A DNA stretch of 64,000 nt from Actinomadura terrae (GTDB lineage: Bacteria > Actinomycetota > Actinomycetes > Streptosporangiales > Streptosporangiaceae), in contig NZ_JAICDG010000001.1 of NCBI RefSeq assembly GCF_022751215.1, positions 186,001 to 250,000 of the forward strand, read 5' to 3'. Position 1 is the stretch's first letter, and the number at the start of each line of letters is the position of its first letter. Positions 33,879 through 44,122 of the stretch are shown piece by piece. The position numbers were made by a program, and so were the translations under genes. Below the pieces are notes generated by a model. That model worked only from the letters and a program-made list of their open reading frames with translations. It was not told where the DNA came from and did not search any database.

Positions 33879-36008
33879 TCAGCCGACCGGGTCCAGAACC
33901 TTCGACTCCTCGTGGGACGGGTTCTGCTTGGCGAGGCGGCCCGGGGTCCAGATGCGCCGTCCGATGTCGTAAGACAGGGCGGGCAGCAGCAGGGACCGGA
34001 CGATCAGCGTGTCGAGCAGCACGCCGAACGCGACCACGAAGCCCATCTCGGCCATGGACACCAGCGGCAGCGTGGCCAGGGCGGCGAACGTCGCGGCCAG
34101 GACCAGCCCGGCGGAGGTGATGACGCCGCCGGTGACGGCGAGCCCGCGCTGGATGCCGCGGCGCGTCCCGAGCGTCTCGGTCTCCTCACGGACGCGGTGC
34201 ATGAGGAAGATGTTGTAGTCGACCCCCAGCGCGACCAGGAAGATGAAGGCCAGCAGGGGGAAGCCGCTGTCGGTGCCCTCGTAGCCGAAGCCGTGCTGGA
34301 AGATCAGGGCGCAGGCGCCGAGCGAGGCGAGGAACGACAGGACGACGGTCGCCATCATCAGCAGCGGCGCGACCAGGGCGCGCAGCAGGAGGATGAGGAT
34401 CAGGAACACCACGGACAGGACGATCGGGATGATGACCTTGTTGTCGCGGGTGGAGGCGCGGTTGATATCGAGGGTGGTGGCGGTCATGCCGCCCACCTTC
34501 GCGTCCGCGGACGGGACGGAGTGCACCGTGTCCCGCAGCCGGTCGATCGTGTCCTTCGCGGCCTTGCTGTCGGCGGAGTAGCGCATGGTCGCCTCGTACT
34601 GGACGAGACCGTTCGCGGTGACGGGACGTCCCAGTTCGGCGATTCCCTGTGTCTTCTCTATGGCGGCGCCGAGCGGAGCCGCCGCGGACGCCTTGCCGAT
34701 GACGACGGCCGGTGCGCCGGAGCCTGCGGGGTAGTGACGCGAGACGACCTCGGCGCCGACGATGGAGTCGGGGCGTCCGGTGAACTGGCCCGCGTCCGAG
34801 AGCCCGTTCGCCTTGAGCGAGCCCAGGCCGAAGGTGAGCGCGAACAGGCCGACGGCGGTGACGGCCCAGAGCGCGCGCGGGTGCTTGCCGACCAGGCCCG
34901 CGACCCGGCTCCAGATGCCGTGCTCCGACTCGTAGGACTCGGGCTGGAGGTACTTCGCGTCGTACCGGGGGACGAGGGGCCAGAACAGCCAGCGTCCGAA
35001 GATGACCAGGAGGGCGGGCAGGAGGGTCACCATGGCGGCGAGTGCGGTGAGGACGCCGGCGGCGGCGACCGGGCCCATGCCCGCGGTGGAGTTCATGTCG
35101 GCGAGCAGGAGGCACAGCAGCCCGACCGCGACGGTCGCGGCGGAGGCGATGATGGCGGGCGCGGCGCGGTGCAGCGCGAAGGCCATGGCCTCGTGCCGGT
35201 CCTCGTGGCGGTGCAGTTCCTCGCGGTAGCGGGCGACGAGCAGGAGCGCGTAGTCGGTGGCGACGCCGAAGACGAGGACGGTGAGGACGCCCGCGCTCTG
35301 GCCGTTCACGGTCAGGCCCGCGTTCTTGGCCAGCAGGTAGACGACCGACTGGGCGAGTCCCAGGGCGAACACCGCGCTCAGCACGGGGACGAACCACAGC
35401 ATCGGGCTGCGGTAGATGATCAGCAGCAGGACGATCACGACGATCCCGGCGGCCATCAGCAGGAAGCCGTCCAGCTCCTTGAAGACCTCGAACATGTCGG
35501 CGCCGCTGCCCGCGGGGCCGGTGACGTGCGCCTCCAGCCCGGGCGGCCCCCGCTTGGCGATGTCGCGCGCGCCGTCGATGGCGCCCGTCAAGTCCTCGTC
35601 GGTGAAGGGCACGAGGGTCTGGAGGGCCTTGCCGTCCTTGGACGGGAACGGTCCCTGCGCCTTCTGCGCTCCCGGGAGGTGCTCAAGCCCGGGCAGGTCG
35701 GCGGCGGCCTTCGCCTTGTCCGCGGCGGTGATGCCCCCGGGACGCTCGTAGACGACGACCGCGAGGATCGTCTCGTCCTTACGGAACTGCTCCTGTAGTT
35801 CGATGACCTGGGTGGACTCCGCCCCACCGGGCAGCCAGGACGCCGCGTCGTTCTCCTGGACGTCGGCCAGTTTGCCTGCGAGCGGTCCAAGGGCCGCCAG
35901 CAGGACGACCCAGATGGCCAGCACGACCCACTTGCTGCGCCGTCCGGCGACCAACCCGACCAGGCGATGGCCCAGGGATCTGGGGGGAGCCGGGCTCTGT
36001 GCGCTCAT
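33879..36008 (-). CDS. MMPL-family RND transporter
   Basis: A 709-residue inner-membrane exporter. It has TM1 after a basic N-terminus (WVVLAIWVVLLAALGPLA), an extracytoplasmic loop, then blocks of five and six TM segments separated by a second loop. Family signatures are VLVFGVATDYALLLVARYRE and the matching second-half VALGVDYNIFLMHRVREE, with Asp-Tyr pairs that carry protons. It likely exports lipids or hydrophobic compounds. The ATG at 36008 is supported by GAGAAGGA. The upstream region has AT-rich imperfect palindromes, but no regulator gene is adjacent. Confidence 0.9.
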   Translation of the reverse strand: MSAQSPAPPRSLGHRLVGLVAGRRSKWVVLAIWVVLLAALGPLAGKLADVQENDAASWLPGGAESTQVIELQEQFRKDETILAVVVYERPGGITAADKAKAAADLPGLEHLPGAQKAQGPFPSKDGKALQTLVPFTDEDLTGAIDGARDIAKRGPPGLEAHVTGPAGSGADMFEVFKELDGFLLMAAGIVVIVLLLIIYRSPMLWFVPVLSAVFALGLAQSVVYLLAKNAGLTVNGQSAGVLTVLVFGVATDYALLLVARYREELHRHEDRHEAMAFALHRAAPAIIASAATVAVGLLCLLLADMNSTAGMGPVAAAGVLTALAAMVTLLPALLVIFGRWLFWPLVPRYDAKYLQPESYESEHGIWSRVAGLVGKHPRALWAVTAVGLFALTFGLGSLKANGLSDAGQFTGRPDSIVGAEVVSRHYPAGSGAPAVVIGKASAAAPLGAAIEKTQGIAELGRPVTANGLVQYEATMRYSADSKAAKDTIDRLRDTVHSVPSADAKVGGMTATTLDINRASTRDNKVIIPIVLSVVFLILILLLRALVAPLLMMATVVLSFLASLGACALIFQHGFGYEGTDSGFPLLAFIFLVALGVDYNIFLMHRVREETETLGTRRGIQRGLAVTGGVITSAGLVLAATFAALATLPLVSMAEMGFVVAFGVLLDTLIVRSLLLPALSYDIGRRIWTPGRLAKQNPSHEESKVLDPVG

Positions 36009-36641
36009 GATCCTTCTCACTTTCGTCCGGGGGGAACGAGATATATCGCGTCTCACGGCGAACAATGTCTCGATTGAAGAGAGATGTCAAGTAGTGTCGT
36101 GAGTGGCCGAGAGGCGAGTTTCTCGTGAACAGAGTCTCTCGAAAATAGAGCTTTGTCAAGTCGTGACGGAGTCGCGGCTCCCGGGGCCTGGGCCGGCGCC
36201 GAAGATGCCGCGCTGGTCATCGCGAGGATGTGCCGCCTGCCGCGCCGTCCGGTGATCCATGCCGCCCGCCCCCCGAGTCTGTTCCATCTTTCGCATCAAT
36301 GTTCGATGCAAGGGTTACGGGCGCGCGTCCGGCAGAAGGCTGGAACCGCTCTACCTCGCCTGGGGCAAGGGAGACAGGTGGATCTACCCCTGGAGATGTA
36401 TGTGGCCCGGAGGGCACATGCCCGCCCGGAGGAGGAGCGCTCCATCGGCTCTCGTCCTTGGGGACGGGCCGCGACCTGCTGGGCGGCCTGGAACCCGCTG
36501 GGCGGGCGCGGAAGCGCGCACAGGCCGCCGAATCGGCCGCCGCGGGGGTCCGGAGTCGCCGGACGCGTTCGGGAGGCGTTGAGGGCCCCTCCGGGCCGCC
36601 GGTGGCGTACGTCCCCGCGACGGGACGTCCGCATGCCGTTA
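36009..36641. other. Promoter region of MMPL gene and adjacent gene-free interval
   Basis: The first 150 nt hold AT-rich sequence with repeated tctcg/cgaga motifs around 36066-36145 (for example agtctctcgaaaatagagct), a plausible operator. The remaining 480 nt contain overlapping ORFs without a family or ribosome site. Confidence 0.45.
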
Positions 36642-36673
36642 AGCCGCGCCGCCGATAGCTGGGCGGCGCGGCT
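36642..36673. terminator. Terminator hairpin downstream of FmdB gene
   Basis: Arms agccgcgccgcc (36642-36653) and ggcggcgcggct (36662-36673) pair perfectly over 12 bp around an 8-nt loop, 39 nt past the stop of the leftward FmdB gene. Confidence 0.8.
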
Positions 36674-36687
36674 GATGTCCTGCGGCC

Positions 36688-36721
36688 TGGCGGGTCAGGC
36701 GACTTGGCGGGTCAGGCGACC
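36688..36721. repeat. 17-bp tandem duplication at the FmdB gene end
   Basis: tggcgggtcaggcgact (36688-36704) is followed at once by a copy with one difference (36705-36721). The second copy contains the real stop codon, so the final codons and stop have been duplicated into the 3' flank. Confidence 0.75.
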
Positions 36722-37083
36722 TTTTCCGACGAGGCGGACTTCGTGCCCGACTTCGACGACGAGCCCGAGCCCGACGACGAGGCGTCGCCCGAGGACTTCG
36801 ACGACGAGTCGGACTTGCCCGAGCCGCCGGAGTCACCCGATCCGTTCGAGGCGCCGTTCGAGGAGGATCCGTTGGACGAGGCGCCCGCGGTGGCGGTCTT
36901 GCCGGAGCCGCGACTGTCCGTCCGGTAGAAGCCCGAACCCTTGAAGATGATCCCCGCGGCGGAGAAGACCTTGCGCAGCTTGCCGTTGCAGGCCGGGCAT
37001 TCGGTCAGCGCGTCGTCGCTGAACTTCTGCACGACCTCGAGAGGCTCGCCGCACTCGGTGCAAACGTACTGATACGTCGGCAC
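36712..37083 (-). CDS. FmdB-family zinc-ribbon protein with Ser/Gly-rich tail
   Basis: A 123-residue protein. Residues 1-45 are the FmdB ribbon: VPTYQYVCTECGEPLEVVQK, then ECPACNGKLRKVF, giving two CxxC pairs for zinc. Residues about 60-118 are an unusually long Ser/Gly/Asn/Lys low-complexity tail. GTG start with GAGGAGG. FmdB proteins are often annotated as regulators of amidase operons; real function is uncertain. In actinomycetes it commonly sits near mscL, the SAF gene and 5-FCL, as here. Confidence 0.85.
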   Translation of the reverse strand: MPTYQYVCTECGEPLEVVQKFSDDALTECPACNGKLRKVFSAAGIIFKGSGFYRTDSRGSGKTATAGASSNGSSSNGASNGSGDSGGSGKSDSSSKSSGDASSSGSGSSSKSGTKSASSEKVA

Positions 37084-37261
37084 GGTTCCTCCTCGCTGAC
37101 TCAGCCCGGTCGAGGGCCGGACTGGCACTCACTTTGAACGACTGCTAATGGTACCCATGCATGGAACGGGATTCGCCCCCGGCCTGTTCCCGTGTCCCGG
37201 CCGGAGGCATGCTCGCGCGCGTCCCGCATTGAGTGCCGCATACCGAGCGGGAGCCCCTGCG

Positions 37262-38746
37262 TCAGACTCCCGTCTCGCCGAACCAGCCCGCCAACCTGCC
37301 CTTGCGGCTGACCGCGCGCAGGCGGCGTTCCGTTGTGTCACGGACGGTGTCGGTGGTCACGACCAGGAGCGTGTCTCCCGCTTCCAGGCGCGTGGTGGGT
37401 TCGGGCACGAAACTTGTCCCGTTCCGGACGACCAGGGTGACGGACGCCCCGGTCGGTAGCCGGAGCTCGAATATCTCCACGCCGCCCAACTGGGAGTCGA
37501 GGGGAATCCGGACTTCCAGCAGGTCCGCGTGGAGTTCCTCCAGGGGCGCCGCTTCCACGTCCAGCTCACGTGTCTGTTCGTCGCTCTTCAGGCCGCACCA
37601 GCGCGCGACCAGCGGCAGTGTCGGGCCCTGGAGGAGCGTGAACACGACGACGATGGTGAAGACGATGGAGAAGATCCGGTCGGCGTCGGGAACGTCCTGC
37701 ACCATGGGGATCGTGGCCAGGACGATCGGCACCGCGCCCCGGAGCCCCGCCCAGGACGCGAAGACCTTCTCTCCCCACGAGAGCCGGAACCCGATCGTCG
37801 ACAGGAAGACCGAAACCGGCCGCGCGATGAGCAGCAGAACGAACCCGACGACGAGTGCCGGCGCGATCTGGCCCGGGAGGTCGCTGGGGGAGGCGAGCAG
37901 GCCGAGCATGACGAAAAGGCCGATCTGCGAGAGCCAACCGATGCCTTCCGCGAAGCCGCGTGTAGCGGGACGGTGCGGAAGCCTCGCGTTCCCTAGGACG
38001 AGCGCACTCACGTACACCGCCAGGAATCCGCTGGCGTGCAGAAGTGTGGCCGCGCCATAGCTGCCCACCGAAAGCGACAGGACGGCGATGGGGTAGAGGC
38101 CGGACGCGGGTAGCGCGATGCGGCGGAGCGCCTGGGCGCCGAGCCAGCCGATGATGAGGCCGAGCACTCCGCCGGCGATCAGCTCGTACACCATCACGGC
38201 GAGCAGTTCGGCCAGGTTCGGGACGCTCGCGTGCGCGCTGAGCGTGACCACGATGATGACGACGGGCGCGTCGTTGAAGCCGGACTCGGCCTCCAGCAGC
38301 CCGCTCAGCCGGGCCGGCAGCGGGAGGCGGCGCAGCACCGAGAACACGGCGGCCGCGTCGGTCGGGGCGAGCACGGCGGCCAGCAGGAACGCGGGCCGCC
38401 AGTCGAGGCCGACCAGCCACATGGCGGCGAGCGCGACGACGAGGATGCTGATCAGCGTGCCGATCGTCGACACGCTGAGCGCGGCGGGCACCGAGGGCCG
38501 GACGTGCCGCCAGTTCGTGGTGACGCCGCCTTCGGCCAGGATCAGGACGAGGGCGGCGAGGCCGAGCGTCTCGGCGAGCTCGGCGTTGTCGAAGTTGATG
38601 TGGAGGGGACCGGACTCGCCAACGAGCAGTCCGAGGCCCATGTACGCCAGGAGGGTGGGAAGCCCCGCCTGGTGCGACAGCCTGACCGCGACGATTGCGC
38701 TGAGTACGAGCACGGCCCCGAGGAGTAGCCAGATGTCGAGGTGCAC
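37262..38746 (-). CDS. NhaP2-type K+(Na+)/H+ antiporter (CPA1) with C-terminal regulatory domain
   Basis: A 494-residue protein with 12-13 TM segments (about 1-385). Key features are AVLAPTDAAAVFSVLR and EAESGFNDAPVVIIVV, which supply the acidic residues of the ion site, and SWAGLRGAVPIVLA of CPA1 carriers. A TrkA-C-like domain (about 405-485) follows: ELRLPTGASVTLVVRNGTSF. It exchanges protons for K+ or Na+ and may respond to a nucleotide ligand through TrkA-C. GTG start at 38746 with GGGTGGG upstream. Single-gene transcription unit. Confidence 0.88.
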   Translation of the reverse strand: MHLDIWLLLGAVLVLSAIVAVRLSHQAGLPTLLAYMGLGLLVGESGPLHINFDNAELAETLGLAALVLILAEGGVTTNWRHVRPSVPAALSVSTIGTLISILVVALAAMWLVGLDWRPAFLLAAVLAPTDAAAVFSVLRRLPLPARLSGLLEAESGFNDAPVVIIVVTLSAHASVPNLAELLAVMVYELIAGGVLGLIIGWLGAQALRRIALPASGLYPIAVLSLSVGSYGAATLLHASGFLAVYVSALVLGNARLPHRPATRGFAEGIGWLSQIGLFVMLGLLASPSDLPGQIAPALVVGFVLLLIARPVSVFLSTIGFRLSWGEKVFASWAGLRGAVPIVLATIPMVQDVPDADRIFSIVFTIVVVFTLLQGPTLPLVARWCGLKSDEQTRELDVEAAPLEELHADLLEVRIPLDSQLGGVEIFELRLPTGASVTLVVRNGTSFVPEPTTRLEAGDTLLVVTTDTVRDTTERRLRAVSRKGRLAGWFGETGV

Positions 38747-38850
38747 ATCCCACCCTTCGGGGTCGTCAAAGTTGAACGTTTAGGAATTCTACATATTTGT
38801 CCGCCGATCGCACACTTGTGGTTGAGGGACGGGATGTCCCAAGCGTCCCG

Positions 38851-39843
38851 CTACCGTCGTCTGACCTGCGGGTTTACCCCGTTCACAATATTCTGCACCT
38901 CACGTCCCTGAACGGCCGCCGTGACGTTGTCCTTCACCATCACCACAAGGTTGAGCTGCGACTGCGCGGACGCTCCCGCCACATGCGGGGACAGCAGGAC
39001 GCTCTCGTGGGAGCGCAGCGGATGCTCCACCTGGAGGGGCTCCTCGTCGAACACGTCCAGCGCCGCGCCGGCGAGCCGTCCGGATTCCAGCGCGGCGAGC
39101 ACCGCGTCGTCGGGCGCGATGCCCCCGCGCGCCACGTTCACCAGCAGCGCGCCGTCCGGTAGCAGCGCGAGACGTTCCGGGCCGATCAGCCCTCGCGTCT
39201 CGTCGGTCAGCGGCAGGGCGAGCACGACGATGTCGGACGTCGCCATCAGATCGTCGAGTTCCCTGTACGTGGCGGACGCGTCAGGGCGCGGACGCCGCGT
39301 CCAGTACGAGACGGCGCAGCCGAGTGCGGTGAAAAGACGTGCCGCCTCTGAGCCGATCGCGCCGAAACCCACGATCCCGACGCGCTGCGCATGCAGTTCG
39401 CGGGGTTGCCGTCCGGCCAGTTCCATCTGCGGCCACTCGCCAGCGCGTACGTGCCGATCGCCCCAGACGAGCTGACGGCACAGGGCGAAAGCCGCACCGA
39501 CGGCCCACTCGGCTACGCCGCGCGCGTTGGAACCCGCCGTGTTTGCCGCAGGAACGTTCCTGGCCGTGAGGGCCGCGACGTCGATGCTGTCCGTCCCGAC
39601 GGACGGCATCTGGACGAACGCCAACCGCGTCGCGGCGGCGATCGCGTCGGCGTCCAGGACCAGCTCTCCGGTGAAGTCGCCGATCACCACCTCGGCCCCG
39701 TCCGCGAGGGCCGAACGCAGGCTGTCCTGGTCTCTGCTTGAGGGAAACGTCACCTCGACGGCGTCGCCCAGGGGAGCGAACAGGCCGCGCACGAGGTCCT
39801 CTCCGAGCGGGGGCAGGGACAGGATCCGCCACGGGTCCGTCAT
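38851..39843 (-). CDS. D-isomer-specific 2-hydroxyacid dehydrogenase
   Basis: A 330-residue NAD(P)-dependent enzyme. The Rossmann loop GIVGFGAIGSEAARLF lies near 165-180. Catalytic Arg is in VNVARGGI, Glu in DVFDEEPL and His in LLSPHVAGAS. The N-terminal substrate domain starts MTDPWRILSLPP. GGGAGG precedes the ATG. Substrate cannot be told from sequence: glycerate, phosphoglycerate, glyoxylate and others are possible. No pathway neighbours; it is probably transcribed alone. Confidence 0.88.
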   Translation of the reverse strand: MTDPWRILSLPPLGEDLVRGLFAPLGDAVEVTFPSSRDQDSLRSALADGAEVVIGDFTGELVLDADAIAAATRLAFVQMPSVGTDSIDVAALTARNVPAANTAGSNARGVAEWAVGAAFALCRQLVWGDRHVRAGEWPQMELAGRQPRELHAQRVGIVGFGAIGSEAARLFTALGCAVSYWTRRPRPDASATYRELDDLMATSDIVVLALPLTDETRGLIGPERLALLPDGALLVNVARGGIAPDDAVLAALESGRLAGAALDVFDEEPLQVEHPLRSHESVLLSPHVAGASAQSQLNLVVMVKDNVTAAVQGREVQNIVNGVNPQVRRR

Positions 39844-40061
39844 CTCGAACCTCCCAGGTCCGCGTTGCCGGAGGACGCGCTTCCCCGCCACCGGAGGCGC
39901 GCCTCCTCCCGGTTTCGATCTTGACGTCCCACACCCTAGGCGGCGCCCCCGGACGGGCCGGATCCGCGGTGCCGCGCCAAGCCCGGCATCAACCACCACA
40001 CGACAACAAATGGCCCATTGCGGCCAAAATCACCACCCCTGCGTCCCGGCTGGCCGGGACG

Positions 40062-40124
40062 CCTGCCTGTCAGGCCAGGCACGGCTGCCTGCCGGGCCCG
40101 GTGCACCTGCCCGTCAGGCCAGGC
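40062..40124. repeat. Duplicated gene tail downstream of 5-FCL
   Basis: The 19-nt block 40106-40124, which includes the stop codon of the leftward 5-FCL gene, recurs at 40062-40080 with one mismatch. A partial third copy lies between. Same pattern as at FmdB and agaR. Confidence 0.7.
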
Positions 40125-40695
40125 GGTGCAGCCCGCCGGACGGGGTCGCGACCGCGCGCACCCGCCGGTCGTGGGGCTCGGCGGGCACCTCCGCCAGCAG
40201 CTCCCCGTCATAGAGCAGCGCCACCGTCAGGATCGCCGGGCCGACGCGGGCCAGCGCGCGGTCGTAGGAACCGCCGCCGCGTCCGAGGCGCATCCCCTTG
40301 CGGTCGACGGCCACCGCCGGTGTCAGCACCACGTCCGCGCTGGCCACGGCCCCGGGGCCACGTGGAGGCTCGGTCGGTTCGAGGATCCCATGGGGGCCGG
40401 GTGCGAGGGACTCCGGCCCCTCGTAGGAGGCCCAGTCCAGGTCGCCGTCCGGCAGCAGCTTGGGCAGCAGGACGTACGCGCCCCGCTTCCACAACGCGAA
40501 CAGCAGGCCGCGCGTGTCGGGTTCGGAGCCGAGCGACGCGTACGCCGCGACGGTTCCGGCCATCTCGACCTCGGGGTCCGACAGCAGCGCGTCCCGGATG
40601 GAGCGTGCCGCGTTGGAGCGCACGTCAGACGACATGGTCGCACGCTTTCCCAGTAGTTCCGCGCGCAGGCGGGTCTTCGTCACTATGTCGTGCAC
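40114..40695 (-). CDS. 5-formyltetrahydrofolate cyclo-ligase
   Basis: About 193 residues. ATP-dependent conversion of 5-formyl-THF to 5,10-methenyl-THF. Family motifs are TKTRLRAELLGKRATMS (N-terminus), AYASLGSEPDTRGLL, GMRLGRGGGSYDRAL (phosphate loop) and AEPHDRRV. The GTG at 40695 has GAGGA at good spacing; the ATG at 40713, six codons upstream, is possible and leaves only 15 nt to the divergent galU start. In actinobacteria this gene classically neighbours galU and glp, as here. Confidence 0.9.
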   Translation of the reverse strand: MHDIVTKTRLRAELLGKRATMSSDVRSNAARSIRDALLSDPEVEMAGTVAAYASLGSEPDTRGLLFALWKRGAYVLLPKLLPDGDLDWASYEGPESLAPGPHGILEPTEPPRGPGAVASADVVLTPAVAVDRKGMRLGRGGGSYDRALARVGPAILTVALLYDGELLAEVPAEPHDRRVRAVATPSGGLHRLA

Positions 40696-40728
40696 GCTGT
40701 GGTCCTCACGCATGACTAGGGTCTCTAC

Positions 40729-41634
<906 letters not shown>

Positions 41635-41718
41635 CCGCGCCTCGATGGACGGCGCGGTGAAGGACGGCGTGGGGAGCGCCGGGGACGCGCCGGCACGCGT
41701 CACACTGGGGATGTGGGC

Positions 41719-42927
41719 ATGAGATCAGTCGACGAGCATCTGACCGACATCCTCGGCAGCGTTCCCGTGCTGCCGCCGCTCGACCTGGCGCTGCTGGAGG
41801 CGCAGGGGACGGTGCTCGCCGAGCCCGTCTCCGCGCCCGTGCCGCTGCCGCCCTTCGACAACTCCGCGATGGACGGCTACGCCGTGGTCGCGGCGGACAT
41901 CGCGGGGGCCTCGGAGGCGGAGCCGGTCGTCCTCCCCGTGGTCGGCGACATCCTGGCGGGCGATCCGGGGGTGTCGGCGATCCGGCCGGGGCTCACGGCC
42001 CGCATCATGACGGGCGCGCCGCTGCCCGCCGGGGCCGACGCGGTCATTCCGGTGGAGTGGACGGACGGCGGCGCCGCCACGGTGCGGGTCTCGCGCCCGG
42101 CACCCGCCGGCAACTACATCCGCCGCGCCGGGGAGGACGTCCTCGCAGGCCAGGTCGTCGCGGACGAGGGCACGCGGCTCGGCGCGGCGCAGATCGGCAT
42201 GCTCGCGGCCGTGGGGCGGGCCCGCGTGGTCGTCCGGCCGAGGCCCCGCGTGGTCGTGCTGTCGACCGGCACGGAACTGCGCGAACCCGGCGAACGCCTC
42301 GGCGACGGGCAGATCTGGGAGTCCAACTCGTACATGCTGACCGCCGCCGTCGTCGAGGCCGGCGGCGTCGGCTTCCGGCAGGCGACCGTCGAGGACGAGC
42401 CGGTGAAGGTGCTGGAGACTCTGCGCGACCAGCTCGTCCGCGCCGACGCCATCGTCACCTCGGGCGGCGTCTCGATGGGCACTCGCGACGTCGTCAAGGA
42501 GGTGCTGACCGGGGTCGGGACGGTGGAGTTCCACAAGGTCCGGATGCGGCCCGGCAAGCCCCAGGGTTTCGGGCTGTTCGAGGGGACGCCGGTCTTCACG
42601 CTCCCCGGCAACCCCGTCAGCGCCTACATCTCCTTCCAGGTCTTCGTCCGGCCCGCGCTGCGCGCCATGCAGGGCCTGGACCCCGAACCGCTGCCGACCG
42701 TCAGCGCCGTCCTCGCCCAGGACGTCAGGTCCCCGGCGGGGATGCGCCACTACATGCGTGGCAAGCTGTCCTACAACCGCGGTTTCCACACCGTCACCCC
42801 GGCCGACGTGCAGGGCTCCCACCAGCTCGGCTCGCTCTCCTCCGCGGACGCGTTGATCGCGCTTCCGGAGGAGGCGGAGGCCCTGCCCGCCGGCTCCCAC
42901 GTCGATGTCATGAGGTTGCCGGTATGA
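41719..42927 (+). CDS. glp: Gephyrin-like molybdotransferase Glp / MoeA
   Basis: A 402-residue MoeA-fold protein. The sequence has PFDNSAMDGYAVVAADI, RIMTGAPLPAGADAVIPVE, the molybdopterin-binding SGGVSMGTRD and LPGNPVSAYISF. In this genomic position (after galU, with sepX nearby) the actinobacterial orthologue is the gephyrin-like Glp, which couples to the divisome through SepX/GlpR. It may do this, insert molybdate, or both. ATG at 41719 chosen over the GTG at 41713 for spacing to GGGG. ATGA overlap with moaC. Confidence 0.88.
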   Translation: MRSVDEHLTDILGSVPVLPPLDLALLEAQGTVLAEPVSAPVPLPPFDNSAMDGYAVVAADIAGASEAEPVVLPVVGDILAGDPGVSAIRPGLTARIMTGAPLPAGADAVIPVEWTDGGAATVRVSRPAPAGNYIRRAGEDVLAGQVVADEGTRLGAAQIGMLAAVGRARVVVRPRPRVVVLSTGTELREPGERLGDGQIWESNSYMLTAAVVEAGGVGFRQATVEDEPVKVLETLRDQLVRADAIVTSGGVSMGTRDVVKEVLTGVGTVEFHKVRMRPGKPQGFGLFEGTPVFTLPGNPVSAYISFQVFVRPALRAMQGLDPEPLPTVSAVLAQDVRSPAGMRHYMRGKLSYNRGFHTVTPADVQGSHQLGSLSSADALIALPEEAEALPAGSHVDVMRLPV

Positions 42928-43418
42928 GCGCGATGGGCACCGAGTTCACGCACCTGGACGACAAGGGCGCGGCCCGCATGGTCGACGTCTCGGCCAAGGG
43001 CGTCTCCGCCCGCACCGCGACCGCGACGGGGCTGGTCCGGCTGTCCGCCGAGTGCATAGCGCTGTTGCGCGCGGGTGACATGCCGAAGGGCGACGCCGTC
43101 TCGGTGGCGCGGATCGCCGGGATCATGGGCGCGAAGCGCGTGCCCGATCTCGTCCCGCTGTGCCACCCGATCGCGCTGCATGGCGTGACCGTCGACCTCA
43201 CCGTCCAGGACGAGGGCGTCGCGATCACCGCCACCACCCGGACCGCCGACCGCACCGGAGTGGAGATGGAGGCGCTCACCTCCGTCACCGTCGCCGCGCT
43301 GGCCCTGATCGACATGGTGAAGGCCGTCGACCCGGCGGCCGTGATCACCGACGTCCGGGTCGAGGAGAAGACCGGCGGCAAGACCGGCGTCTGGCGCCGT
43401 CCCGCCGACCGGTCATGA
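42924..43418 (+). CDS. moaC: Cyclic pyranopterin monophosphate synthase MoaC
   Basis: A 164-residue enzyme that closes the cyclic pyranopterin ring in molybdenum cofactor synthesis. Motifs: FTHLDDKGAARMVDVSAKGV, the active-site loop PLCHPIAL (about 77-84), TGVEMEALTSV and MVKAVD, with conserved Lys in VEEKTGGKTG. ATG overlaps the glp stop, and GAGG is suitably placed. It would supply cofactor for the molybdopterin oxidoreductase at 11007. Confidence 0.94.
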   Translation: MSAMGTEFTHLDDKGAARMVDVSAKGVSARTATATGLVRLSAECIALLRAGDMPKGDAVSVARIAGIMGAKRVPDLVPLCHPIALHGVTVDLTVQDEGVAITATTRTADRTGVEMEALTSVTVAALALIDMVKAVDPAAVITDVRVEEKTGGKTGVWRRPADRS

Positions 43419-43444
43419 GGCCGCGCGGTCATGAGGAGGGCGCG

Positions 43445-43915
43445 ATGATCCGGGCGATGGCGGTCACGGTGTCGAACCGGGCGTCGGCGGGCGTGTACGC
43501 CGACAAGTCCGGGCCGGTGCTGGTCGAGATGCTGGAGGACCTCGGCTGCCAGGTGGACGGGCCGGTGGTCGTCCCCGACGGGGAGCCCGTCGCGGGCGTC
43601 CTGCGGGACGCGGTCGAGGGCGGCTACGACGTCGTCGTGACCTCCGGCGGGACGGGCCTCACCCCGACCGACCAGACACCGGAGATGACGCGCCGGGTGA
43701 TCGAGCGCGAGATCCCGGGCATCGCCGAGGCCATCCGGCTGGAGGGACGCGAGGCGGTGCCCGCGGCGATCCTGTCCCGCGGCCTCGCCGGTGTCGCGGG
43801 CCGCACCCTGATCGTCAACCTGCCGGGCTCGACCGGCGGCGTCCGCGACGGCATGACCGTCCTCGGACGCGTCCTGCGACACGCCGTAGACCAGATCGCC
43901 GGCGGCGACCACTGA
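43445..43915 (+). CDS. Molybdopterin adenylyltransferase MogA/MoaB
   Basis: A 156-residue MoCF-fold protein with TVSNRASAGVYADKSGP, the binding loop VVTSGGTGLTPTDQTPE and NLPGSTGGVRDGM. MogA adenylylates molybdopterin before Mo insertion. ATG at 43445 is chosen because GAGGAGG sits 5-6 nt upstream; an in-frame ATG at 43415 overlaps the moaC stop and would add ten residues. Last gene of the galU-glp-moaC-mogA run before the inserted aga locus. Confidence 0.92.
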   Translation: MIRAMAVTVSNRASAGVYADKSGPVLVEMLEDLGCQVDGPVVVPDGEPVAGVLRDAVEGGYDVVVTSGGTGLTPTDQTPEMTRRVIEREIPGIAEAIRLEGREAVPAAILSRGLAGVAGRTLIVNLPGSTGGVRDGMTVLGRVLRHAVDQIAGGDH

Positions 43916-43926
43916 CCCCCAGACCG

Positions 43927-44122
43927 CCTACGCGCGAATGACCAGGCCAGCTAGGCGCGGACGCCCAGGCCGCCTACGCGCGGGTGACCGGGCGGGCGAC
44001 CAGGCCGATAACGAGCCGATGGCCAAGCCAACTACGCGTGGACGCCCATGCCGCCTGCGCGCCGATGGCCAGGCGGGCTACGCGCTGACGGCTTGGTCGG
44101 CTACGCGCCGATGGCCAGGTGG
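43927..44122. repeat. Degenerate 22-23-bp tandem array ending in the agaR stop
   Basis: Eight or so copies of a unit like ctacgcgccgatggccaggc start near 43928, 43952, 43974, 44010, 44032, 44055, 44078 and 44101. The next copy (44123) is the actual 3' end of the leftward DeoR gene, including its stop. Spacing is 22-24 nt apart from one irregular interval. No spacer diversity, so not CRISPR. Confidence 0.8.

Noticed and set aside
36160..36640. Coding ORFs between the MMPL and FmdB genes
   Set aside because: Rightward frames of 74-263 codons overlap each other with no domain or start context.
43927..44122. Possible CRISPR array
   Set aside because: Units are adjacent without unique spacers, are degenerate, and no cas gene is nearby.
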